A DNA stretch of 39,303 bases, taken from NCBI GenBank assembly GCA_026397965.1, contig JAPLTU010000071.1, forward strand, positions 1 through 39,303, given 5' to 3'. Position 1 is the first letter of the stretch, and every line of letters starts with the position of its first letter. The position numbers and the translations under genes were made by a program. The notes beneath the pieces are model-generated. The model was given only the letters and a program-made list of their open reading frames with translations, searched no databases and was not told where the DNA came from. Source of the DNA: Verrucomicrobiota bacterium (lineage in GTDB: Bacteria; Verrucomicrobiota; Verrucomicrobiia; Opitutales; UBA953). Shown here piece by piece: positions 33,123 to 39,303 of the stretch.

Positions 33123-34982
33123 ATGCTGACCATTGCCAACGTTTCTAAGTCCTACGGCGCCCGCACCCTGTTTGCGGACGTTTCGTTGAACATTGCGCGG
33201 ACGGACCGGCTCGGCCTCGTCGGCGCCAACGGCGCCGGCAAATCAACCCTTTTTAATATCATCCTCAGTAAGGACCAGCCCGACGCAGGCCTGATCGAAT
33301 GGGAGCGCGGCGCGAACTTCGGCTTTCTTCCGCAAGAAAGCGCGCCGGTCGGCGATGAGTCGATTCTGCAGATCGCGACGAGCGGCGGCAAACTCGAGCC
33401 CGAGAACGATGACGACTGGGATATCGACTACACCCTCGAGCCGCGTGCCAAGAAAATCCTCGCCGGCCTCGGGTTTCGCGAAGACGACCACGATAAATTA
33501 GCCAAGACTTTTTCGGGTGGCTGGGTCATGCGTGCACACCTGGCCCGCTTACTCGTCAGCGAGCCAACCCTGCTGTTGCTCGACGAACCGACCAACCACC
33601 TCGACCTCGAGGCCTTGCTCTGGTTCCAGGATTACTTGATGCGCTATCCCGGAGGCCTGGTTGTCATCTCGCACGACCGCGCTTTCCTCAACGCCCTCTG
33701 CACCGGCATGATCGAACTACGCGGCCAACGTCTGCATGAATATACCGGCAACTACGACGACTTTCTGGTCGAGCGCGAAGCCCGCAAATCCCAGCAACAA
33801 GCAGCCTTCAAAAGCCAGCAGCGAGAAATCGCGCACTTGCAGACTTTCGTCGATCGCTTCGGCGCCAAATCATCCATGGCCTCGCGCGCCAAATCGAAAG
33901 AAAAGCAAATCGCCCGCTTGGAAGAAGTCGCCATCGACGAACCCGAAGACGACCTGAAGAAGATCCAATTCCGCTTCCCGCAACCCCCGCGTTCCGGCCT
34001 GAAAGTGATGAAACTGGAGCATGTCGAACAATCCTACGGCGAGCATGTCGTCTACCAGGACCTCAATTTTGAATGCGAACGCGGCCAGCGAACAGTGCTC
34101 GTCGGCCCCAACGGCGCTGGCAAATCGACCCTCCTTAAAATCCTCGCCGGCGTCATCCCAATCAACGGCGGCGTCCGCGAAGTCGGTGGCAATGTCATCA
34201 CGGGCTACTTCGCCCAGAACCGCGTCGACAACCTCAACCCGAAGCTGACCGTCCTCGAAAACGTCATGGAACTGCGCACGACCGAGAACGGCCTCACCGA
34301 GCAGCAAGCCCGCGGCATGCTCGGCACCTTCCTCTTCCGCAAGGATGACGTCAACAAGCGCGTCTCGGTCCTTTCGGGTGGAGAGAAATCTCGCCTCGCC
34401 CTCGTGAAGTTGATGATCAATCCGCCAAACTTCCTGCTGATGGATGAGCCGACCACGCACCTCGACATCATGTCGATCGATGCGCTCATCGCCGCCCTCA
34501 AGACCTATGAAGGCACGCTTTACTTCGTCAGCCACGACGTGCACTTCATCCGCGAAATCGCCAAGACCGTGCTGCATGTGCATTCCGGTCGCCTGACCCA
34601 GTACGCCGGCGATTACGCTTACTACCTTGAAAAATCAAAGTCTGGGAATGAGCGCGCCGCGCTCACTGCCGGCTTTACCGATGCCCGACCGAAGCAGCTC
34701 GAGACCCCGAAAGCAGATAAACCCAAAGCCGTCATCAAACCTTCATCGTCCGACATCCGTAAGATGAAAGCCGAGGTCACCAAATTGGAACAGACGGTGA
34801 CAGAACTTGAAACTAAGCAGACGCAGATCACCGCTGAATTAGCCGACCCCGCGACCTACACGCAGGGGGTCAATGTGCAGCAGTTGAACGCCCGACTTCG
34901 CGACACCATTAACGCCCTACACGCCGCGACTGCCCAGTGGGAACAAGCCGCGCAGAAGCTCAGCGAGGCGGAAGGAGCCTGA
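33123..34982 (+). CDS. ABC-F family ATPase (Uup/EttA-like, ribosome-associated)
   Basis: Starting at ATG 33123 (MLTIANVSKSYG), the 619-residue product has two ABC ATPase domains and no membrane segments. Domain 1 has Walker A GANGAGKST (34-42), signature FSGGW and DEPTNHLD. Domain 2 has Walker A GPNGAGKST (328-336), signature LSGGE and DEPTTHLD. The inter-domain linker (about 215-290) is charged and helical with RAKSKEKQIARLEE. The C-terminus has a coiled coil (about 540-615, IRKMKAEVTKLEQTVTELETK) like the DNA-binding tail of Uup. ABC-F proteins act on translating ribosomes in the cytoplasm; which subtype this is cannot be fixed. The frame extends upstream to 32949, but that covers the hairpin leader and is not conserved in character. 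Confidence 0.9.
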   Translation: MLTIANVSKSYGARTLFADVSLNIARTDRLGLVGANGAGKSTLFNIILSKDQPDAGLIEWERGANFGFLPQESAPVGDESILQIATSGGKLEPENDDDWDIDYTLEPRAKKILAGLGFREDDHDKLAKTFSGGWVMRAHLARLLVSEPTLLLLDEPTNHLDLEALLWFQDYLMRYPGGLVVISHDRAFLNALCTGMIELRGQRLHEYTGNYDDFLVEREARKSQQQAAFKSQQREIAHLQTFVDRFGAKSSMASRAKSKEKQIARLEEVAIDEPEDDLKKIQFRFPQPPRSGLKVMKLEHVEQSYGEHVVYQDLNFECERGQRTVLVGPNGAGKSTLLKILAGVIPINGGVREVGGNVITGYFAQNRVDNLNPKLTVLENVMELRTTENGLTEQQARGMLGTFLFRKDDVNKRVSVLSGGEKSRLALVKLMINPPNFLLMDEPTTHLDIMSIDALIAALKTYEGTLYFVSHDVHFIREIAKTVLHVHSGRLTQYAGDYAYYLEKSKSGNERAALTAGFTDARPKQLETPKADKPKAVIKPSSSDIRKMKAEVTKLEQTVTELETKQTQITAELADPATYTQGVNVQQLNARLRDTINALHAATAQWEQAAQKLSEAEGA

Positions 34983-34990
34983 TAGGGCAA

Positions 34991-35017
34991 GGTAGGGTTG
35001 AGCGCCCTCGCTCAACC
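34991..35017 (+). repeat. Single REP, GTTGAGCG subtype
   Basis: The head GGTAGGG is followed by stem GTTGAGCG/CGCTCAAC with loop CCCT, 8 bases after the ABC-F stop. Confidence 0.8.
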
Positions 35018-35032
35018 GTGCTCTCGGCATCG

Positions 35033-35101
35033 GGTAGGGTGGGCTCTCCGAGCCCGCCCTCACGAGAAGCTCTTCGAACGACTCGGAGAGTCGTCCCTAC
35101 C
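35033..35101. repeat. REPIN, GGCTC-TCC-GAGCC subtype
   Basis: The plus REP (35033-35058) has stem GGGCTC/GAGCCC and loop TCC. The minus REP (35079-35101) has stem CGACTC/GAGTCG with the same loop and ends CCCTACC. The two stems differ but the fold and loop are kept. Confidence 0.75.
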
Positions 35102-35110
35102 TCGAGACAC

Positions 35111-35137
35111 GGCTGACCAAGGGTGGTCAGCCCTACC
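35111..35137 (-). repeat. Single REP, GCTGACCA subtype
   Basis: The minus-orientation copy has stem GCTGACCA/TGGTCAGC and ends CCCTACC. With the preceding REPs it fills almost the whole gap before the DUF3500 gene. Confidence 0.8.
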
Positions 35138-35142
35138 CCAAA

Positions 35143-35166
35143 CTCGTGCCCACATGCCCCCTCGGG
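35143..35166 (+). repeat. CGTGCCCAC-type dispersed repeat, copy 4
   Basis: The sequence CTCGTGCCCACATGCCCCCT is followed by a small GC hairpin (GGGGC-GCCA-GCCCC, 35164-35177). It ends about 80 bases before the DUF3500 start. Confidence 0.5.
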
Positions 35167-35244
35167 GCGCCAGCCCCGCCCGCCATTCCTTTCTGGCTCT
35201 CAGGGAACCCTTCCCTTAGACCCCTGTCATTAATTGATACCCCT

Positions 35245-36303
35245 ATGCGACCCCTCCCCCGTCTCCTCTGTGCGTTACTCACCCTAACGCTAAGCCTCCC
35301 CTCGGTATTTGCCCATGGTACTGGCGAAGAACTCTCCAAGGCCGCCAACGCCTTCCTCGGTTCGCTCGACGACGCTCAGCGCGCCAAAGCCACCTTCGCT
35401 TTTGAAAACGAAGAACGTACCCACTGGATCTTCGTTCCTGCCGTGCGCAAGGGTCTGCCGCTCAAGGAAATGAATCCCGGCCAACGCCATTTCGCCCAAG
35501 CCCTACTTTCCAGCACCCTCAGCCAACGCGGTCACATGAAGGCCGAATCGATCATGGCCAGCGAACACCTCCTCTCGATCATCGAAGAAGGTAAAGGCGC
35601 TAATAAGCGTGATGCCGAAAACTATTTCGTTTCCGTCTTCGGCAAGCCCGATGCTAAAGGTACCTGGGGCTGGCGCTGGGAAGGTCACCACCTTTCGCAG
35701 AACTTCACTTTAGTGGACGGCGAACTCGTCGGCGCGACCCCTTCCTTCATGGGCACCAACCCCGGCCAGATCAAGGCCGATACCCTTCACGTCGGAGATA
35801 ATAATCCTGGCCTCGTCGGCTTTGAGATCCTCGACCAAGAAGACAACCTCGGACGCGCCTTGGCTAAAAGCCTCACCGAAGAACAACGCAAAAGTGGCAT
35901 CCTCACCGGCGACGTCCCCAAAGACGTGCTCACGAGCAATAAGCCTAAAGCCGATGGTATCATTAAGCATAAAGGTATCGCCGTTTCAGCCCTGGCCTCG
36001 GACCAGAAGAAAATTCTTGGTGGCATCATCCGCGAATACGTCGGCCGGGCTCGGAGCGACTTCTCCCTCCAGGAAATGGCGGCCATCAGCCAAGTGGATG
36101 AAAATCAGATCTTCTTCGCTTGGTCTGGCGGCCTCGAAGTCGGTCAAGGACACTACTATAGCATCGTCGGCCCGGACTTCATCTTCGAATTAGACAACAC
36201 CCAGAATGGTGCCAACCACGTGCACGCCACCTGGCGCGACCTCAAAAAAGATTTCGGGTACGATCCGCTCGCCAAGCACCTCAAGGAAGCACACGGCAAA
36301 TAA
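35245..36303 (+). CDS. Secreted DUF3500 protein
   Basis: Starting at ATG 35245, the 352-residue product has a signal peptide (MRPLPRLLCALLTLTLSLPSVFA). Family features are FLGSLDDAQRAKATFAFENEERTHWIFVP near the mature N-terminus, GLPLKEMNPGQRHFAQALLSS, WGWRWEGHHLSQNF, TPSFMGTNPG, and FAWSGGLEVGQGHYYSIVGPDFIFELDNTQNGANHVHATWRD near the C-terminus. This arrangement matches DUF3500 (PF12006), exported proteins of unknown function widespread in Verrucomicrobiota and Planctomycetota. The conserved Trp and His residues suggest a ligand or metal site. The frame upstream to 35146 is rejected because the signal peptide begins at 35245. A terminator follows. Confidence 0.88.
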   Translation: MRPLPRLLCALLTLTLSLPSVFAHGTGEELSKAANAFLGSLDDAQRAKATFAFENEERTHWIFVPAVRKGLPLKEMNPGQRHFAQALLSSTLSQRGHMKAESIMASEHLLSIIEEGKGANKRDAENYFVSVFGKPDAKGTWGWRWEGHHLSQNFTLVDGELVGATPSFMGTNPGQIKADTLHVGDNNPGLVGFEILDQEDNLGRALAKSLTEEQRKSGILTGDVPKDVLTSNKPKADGIIKHKGIAVSALASDQKKILGGIIREYVGRARSDFSLQEMAAISQVDENQIFFAWSGGLEVGQGHYYSIVGPDFIFELDNTQNGANHVHATWRDLKKDFGYDPLAKHLKEAHGK

Positions 36304-36325
36304 GCGTCGCTCCAACTTTTAAACA

Positions 36326-36350
36326 AAACTCCGGACCACCGGGGTTTTTT
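36326..36350 (+). terminator. Rho-independent terminator after DUF3500
   Basis: The stem AAACTCCGG/CCGGGGTTT (one T-G wobble) has loop ACCA and continues into TTTTTT. It lies 22 bases after the stop. Confidence 0.85.
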
Positions 36351-36367
36351 ATTGGGCGACCTAACGA

Positions 36368-36425
36368 GGTAGGGGCAGCACCACGTGCTGCCCTAGCCCA
36401 ACGGACGCAACGTCGTCGCGTCCCT
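36368..36425. repeat. REP pair, GCAGCAC subtype plus decayed partner
   Basis: The plus REP (36368-36394) has head GGTAGGG, stem GCAGCAC/GTGCTGC and loop CAC. A degenerate minus partner (36403-36425, GGACGCAACG/CGTCGCGTCC type) ends in CCCT without the full CCCTACC. Confidence 0.6.
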
Positions 36426-36479
36426 CACCTCACCACCACCCCACGCCGAGACCTAGGACCCGAAAAGTCTCTCTGTCTT

Positions 36480-36569
36480 GGTTAGGGACGGCTCTCCGAG
36501 CCGTCCGTTCGTGGAGGGAGTCATGAACCTCGATTGGGTCAACGACGGGCTCGGAGAGCCCGCCCTACC
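36480..36569. repeat. REPIN, GGCTC-TCC-GAGCC subtype
   Basis: The plus member (36480-36506, head variant GGTTAGGG) has stem GGACGGCTC/GAGCCGTCC. The minus member (36544-36569) has stem GGGCTC/GAGCCC and ends CCCTACC. Its last base is part of the stop codon of the small membrane protein. Confidence 0.75.
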
Positions 36570-36907
36570 TATCTCATCGTCACGCCCTTAGCCGCCAGTT
36601 CCTTCAAAAACTCCTGAGGCTCAGCCGGACTAATGAGAAAATTCCTGAATAGACCGGTGCGCCGACGTAATAAAACTAATCGCTTGGAGCTCACGGTATT
36701 GGTATAATGCTCGTTCCAGAAGCACCAATCCTGCGCCGCCCATTCGATATCACCCAGTGCGACCTTGCGCACGGTCCAGCCATAGACGCGCACGCGGACA
36801 TGTCCCGCATCGACGGCGAACTTCATGCCCCAAAAGATCGCATGGATGAGCAATCCGGCGAACGCGAAGGACCCGACGAGCGGCAGCAGATACAGAAAGA
36901 CCTCCAT
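36569..36907 (-). CDS. Small predicted membrane protein, hypothetical
   Basis: This 112-residue protein begins MEVFLYLLPLVGSFAFAGLLIHAIFWGMKF, one or two hydrophobic segments at the inner membrane. A soluble tail follows, with a VRVRVYGWTVRKVALGDIEWA block reminiscent of PH-like bacterial domains; that resemblance is weak. The C-terminus has RTGLFRNFLISPAEPQEFLKEL. It is divergent from menD, with 92 bases between the starts, and convergent with the DUF3500 gene. The ATG at 36907 is the first possible start. The stop overlaps the end of a REP. No family was recognised with confidence. Confidence 0.72.
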   Translation of the reverse strand: MEVFLYLLPLVGSFAFAGLLIHAIFWGMKFAVDAGHVRVRVYGWTVRKVALGDIEWAAQDWCFWNEHYTNTVSSKRLVLLRRRTGLFRNFLISPAEPQEFLKELAAKGVTMR

Positions 36908-36999
36908 TTGATTGAAAAAGGTAGGCCTAATCGAACGGACTTAAACCTAAAACCAAGCCCACGCTTGTCTCCCGCGAACTTGACCGACTACATTGCGCC

Positions 37000-38715
37000 A
37001 TGGCTCGCCTGCCCAAATTTCTGAATACGAACGCTCTTTGGGGAGCCGTGGGCGCCAAGACTTTGCAGCGCTGCGGTCTGACTCATGTGATCATCTCTCC
37101 TGGCTCGCGCTCAACGCCGCTGGCCCACGCTTTCGCTACGACCGCTGGGCTGAACAGTATTGTGGCACTCGACGAGCGTTCGGCCGCCTTTCAAGCGCTC
37201 GGTCTCTCCAAGGCGACGGGCTGCCCTACCGCCCTGCTCTGCACCTCGGGCACAGCGGCGGCGAATTATCTGCCGGCCGTCATCGAAGCCCGCCTATCCG
37301 GAACGCCGCTCATCATCCTCACCGCCGACCGTCCGCCCGAACTCCGCGAATGCCACTCCGGACAAACCATCAATCAAAACGGTATTTACGGAAGTTATCC
37401 GGTCTGGGCTGCCGAAGTCGCCGTCCCTGCGAACGACCTCGGCCTGCTCCGTCACTGGCGCCAGACGCTGGTCAACGCTTGGCAATGCTCTCAAAGGCCT
37501 GTTGCTGGTCCGGTACACCTCAATCTCCCGTTCCGCGACCCTCTGGTGCCCACGGAGTCGGAAAAAGGCTTTAAGACCCCTGCCGGTTTCGACCTGGAAG
37601 CTTTTACCAAGCTCCCGCCCAACCCGATTGTCCAAGCGACCCTCACGCCCGCCACGGTAGCCAGCCTACTGCCCAAGACCGAACGCGGCGTCATCGTGGT
37701 CGGACCGCATGCTTTTGAAAATCGCGACGAAAGCGCTGCCGCCCTGCGCGAACTTTCCATGCTGACCAGCTGGCCGATTCTCGCTGATGGCGCGGGTACG
37801 CTGCGCGGCGACCTTGCGGGAGATGCTTCACTGGTCTCGGGCTATGACCTCATCCTGCGCGACGCCAAAACCGCCCGTGCGCTGCGCCCGCAGGCCGCGG
37901 TGTTCGTCGGCCCGCTCCCGACCAGCAAGGTCCTCCGCACTTGGCTCAAGGATGGCGATATCACCGCACTCCAGATTGGACGCGCCGGCGAGAACACTGA
38001 CCCTACCCATTCGCGCTGGTGCCGTCTCGATGGACAGCTCGTGCCTTCGGGTGATAAGATTTCGACGAAGGCCTCCGCTTACGCCAAGGCTTGGCAGACG
38101 GCTCAGAAAGCCGCGGCCAAGAAGCTTACGCGTATCGTGAACGTCGACTGGCCCTTCGAAGGCCGCGTCGTCTCACTGCTCGATGAAGCCCTTGGCCCGG
38201 ACGATCGCCTGTTCGTCGGCAGCAGCATGCCGATCCGCGACGTCGAGTGGTTCTCCCATCCGCCCGGCCCCGGCCCGGAAGTCCTCACTAATCGCGGCGC
38301 CAATGGTATCGACGGCACCGTCTCGACGGCGCTCGGCGCTTCGCTCGACGGTAAGCGCACCGTACTGCTCTGCGGCGACCTCACGTTCCTGCACGACAGT
38401 AATGCGCTGCTTTCCGCCTACGGCCACGCCGGAGATCTCACGATTTTAGTAATTAATAATGAAGGCGGCGGCATCTTCAATCACCTCGCCGTCGCCAAGA
38501 GCGCCCACTTCGAAAAACTCTGGGGCACGCCGCAGGCCGCCGACCTTGGCAAACTCTGCGCCGCGCACAAGGTGCGTCATGATCTCGCCGACGGCTGGAA
38601 CGACCTGCGTCGCCTCCTCGAAGTCCGCGGCAAGGGAGTGCGAGTCATCGAATTCCGCACGGACCGAGAAGCCGACGCCGCCTGGCGGCAGAAATCGTTC
38701 CGGAGTCAGAAATAA
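37000..38715 (+). CDS. menD: MenD, SEPHCHC synthase (menaquinone biosynthesis)
   Basis: The 571-residue product is collinear with MenD, a thiamine-diphosphate enzyme that joins 2-oxoglutarate to isochorismate in menaquinone synthesis. It has ISPGSRSTPLA (33-41), the ThDP-activating Glu59 in LDERSAAF, TSGTAAANYLPAVIEA, LTADRPPELRECHSGQTINQ, and the C-terminal ThDP/Mg motif GDLTFLHDSNALL followed by INNEGGGIFNHL. The start is ATG 37000, giving NTNALWGAVGAKTL as in the family. No other men gene is visible in the window, so the pathway genes are scattered or lie beyond the edge. The last 10 bases overlap the convergent GNAT gene. Confidence 0.94.
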   Translation: MARLPKFLNTNALWGAVGAKTLQRCGLTHVIISPGSRSTPLAHAFATTAGLNSIVALDERSAAFQALGLSKATGCPTALLCTSGTAAANYLPAVIEARLSGTPLIILTADRPPELRECHSGQTINQNGIYGSYPVWAAEVAVPANDLGLLRHWRQTLVNAWQCSQRPVAGPVHLNLPFRDPLVPTESEKGFKTPAGFDLEAFTKLPPNPIVQATLTPATVASLLPKTERGVIVVGPHAFENRDESAAALRELSMLTSWPILADGAGTLRGDLAGDASLVSGYDLILRDAKTARALRPQAAVFVGPLPTSKVLRTWLKDGDITALQIGRAGENTDPTHSRWCRLDGQLVPSGDKISTKASAYAKAWQTAQKAAAKKLTRIVNVDWPFEGRVVSLLDEALGPDDRLFVGSSMPIRDVEWFSHPPGPGPEVLTNRGANGIDGTVSTALGASLDGKRTVLLCGDLTFLHDSNALLSAYGHAGDLTILVINNEGGGIFNHLAVAKSAHFEKLWGTPQAADLGKLCAAHKVRHDLADGWNDLRRLLEVRGKGVRVIEFRTDREADAAWRQKSFRSQK

Positions 38716-39303
38716 ACTTTCAGGAACTCGGCTTCGACTATGGAAAGCGGTGTGTCGCCGGTGGCCATGGCCGGTGTCGGCAGGAAGTGCTGGTGCTCGG
38801 GCGGCAAGACGCGGAAGCCGAGGCGCTCATAGATCGCCGGTTTGATTTCTGAAAAGAGTAAGAAGCGAAGGTCCGGCTGGGCGAAGCGATGCAGTTCCAT
38901 GACAGCACGCAGCAGCAACGAGGCGTAGCCCTTGCCGCGCTGCTCCGGCGAAGTCGCCACGGAGGCGAACCCGATGAGGCTTTCGCGGAAGCGCAGGACG
39001 TTCAATGCGGCAACGGACTGACCGGCGACATCTTCGAGGAGGTAACGCGTTCCGCGCTGATGATGCGGATCGCTATCCTTGGCCGCGCAATACTGGTCGA
39101 AGGTCTTGTCGTGCTTCCACGCGTCGTAGCCGAAGGCGAGGACGGTACGCATGTCCTCCGGCTGCACGAGGCGCAGACGGCCGACGGGTGTGAAACGCTG
39201 GCGGCCGTCTGCGATCACGCCATCGAACATCGGTTGCGGACGGACCCATGTGCGCGCTTCAGGGTTATCATACAGGCAACGATAGACTACCTGCGGCGAA
39301 AGG
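38706..39303 (-). CDS. DUF1653-GNAT fusion protein, 5' end outside window
   Basis: The frame is open without a stop from 38706 to the right edge. The ATG at 39230 is internal: upstream codons read QVVYRCLYDN...WVRPQPMFDGV, which matches the end of a DUF1653 domain (consensus VVYxALYG...WVRPxxMF). The remaining 174 residues are a GNAT acetyltransferase with the acetyl-CoA loop SPEQRGKGYASLLL, AALNVLRF before it, and IYERLGFRVLPPEH after it. It probably transfers an acetyl group from acetyl-CoA to an unknown small molecule or protein. The 3' end overlaps the menD 3' end by 10 bases, tail to tail. The N-terminus and true start cannot be seen. Confidence 0.82.
   Translation of the reverse strand, partial: LSPQVVYRCLYDNPEARTWVRPQPMFDGVIADGRQRFTPVGRLRLVQPEDMRTVLAFGYDAWKHDKTFDQYCAAKDSDPHHQRGTRYLLEDVAGQSVAALNVLRFRESLIGFASVATSPEQRGKGYASLLLRAVMELHRFAQPDLRFLLFSEIKPAIYERLGFRVLPPEHQHFLPTPAMATGDTPLSIVEAEFLKVYF

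Noticed and set aside
16642-36569. CRISPR-like array
   Set aside because: Repeats are dispersed between genes, variable in sequence and inverted, with no regular spacers and no cas genes.

Overview
The window looks like chromosomal DNA of a Verrucomicrobiota bacterium, probably Opitutae-like. This is inferred from the gene families: a giant autotransporter-associated beta-strand (ABS) repeat protein, a PVC-type SGNH / membrane-bound dehydrogenase / cytochrome c protein, and DUF6807, YHYH and DUF3500 secreted proteins. The DNA is GC-rich and most genes lack a clear Shine-Dalgarno sequence. No rRNA, tRNA, CRISPR array or prophage was seen.

Layout. (1) 1-12985, minus strand: one uninterrupted reading frame of at least 4,328 codons encoding a secreted ABS-repeat protein. 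It runs off the left edge, so its C-terminus is not seen. All short plus-strand ORFs here are antisense shadows. (2) 13418-18201, minus strand: a sugar-acid cluster. A zinc alcohol dehydrogenase, an SDR (gluconate 5-dehydrogenase-like, with the catalytic Lys replaced by Arg) and a GntP-type permease are tightly packed. Upstream, beyond a small RAYT-like transposase, lies a secreted gluconolactonase/SMP-30 protein. Together they suggest periplasmic lactone opening, uptake of the acid and its oxidation or reduction. (3) 18407-28902, plus strand: mostly secreted proteins (DUF6807, YHYH protein, SGNH hydrolase, broken SGNH/dehydrogenase/cytochrome c protein, alpha/beta-hydrolase) plus an aldo/keto reductase and a small hypothetical. 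(4) 29059-39303: housekeeping genes alaS, NAD kinase, an ABC-F ATPase and menD, with DUF3500, a small membrane protein and a DUF1653-GNAT fusion cut by the right edge.

The strongest feature not explained by ordinary genes is a dispersed REP family. About 22 copies of a GGTAGGG head followed by a hairpin sit in intergenic gaps from 16.6 to 36.6 kb. Many form inverted pairs (GGTAGGG ... CCCTACC), and both members of a pair usually share the same hairpin subtype. One pair exactly encloses the RAYT-like transposase, whose stop codon lies inside the right-hand REP. This looks like a REPIN/RAYT system in which the head is fixed and the stem sequence has diversified into at least four or five subtypes.

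Other notable points are a frameshifting deletion in the SGNH domain of the 24.4-27.6 kb gene, a structured leader with two long hairpins before the ABC-F gene, and a second dispersed repeat (CTCGTGCCCAC-N-TGCCCCCTC) near several housekeeping genes.
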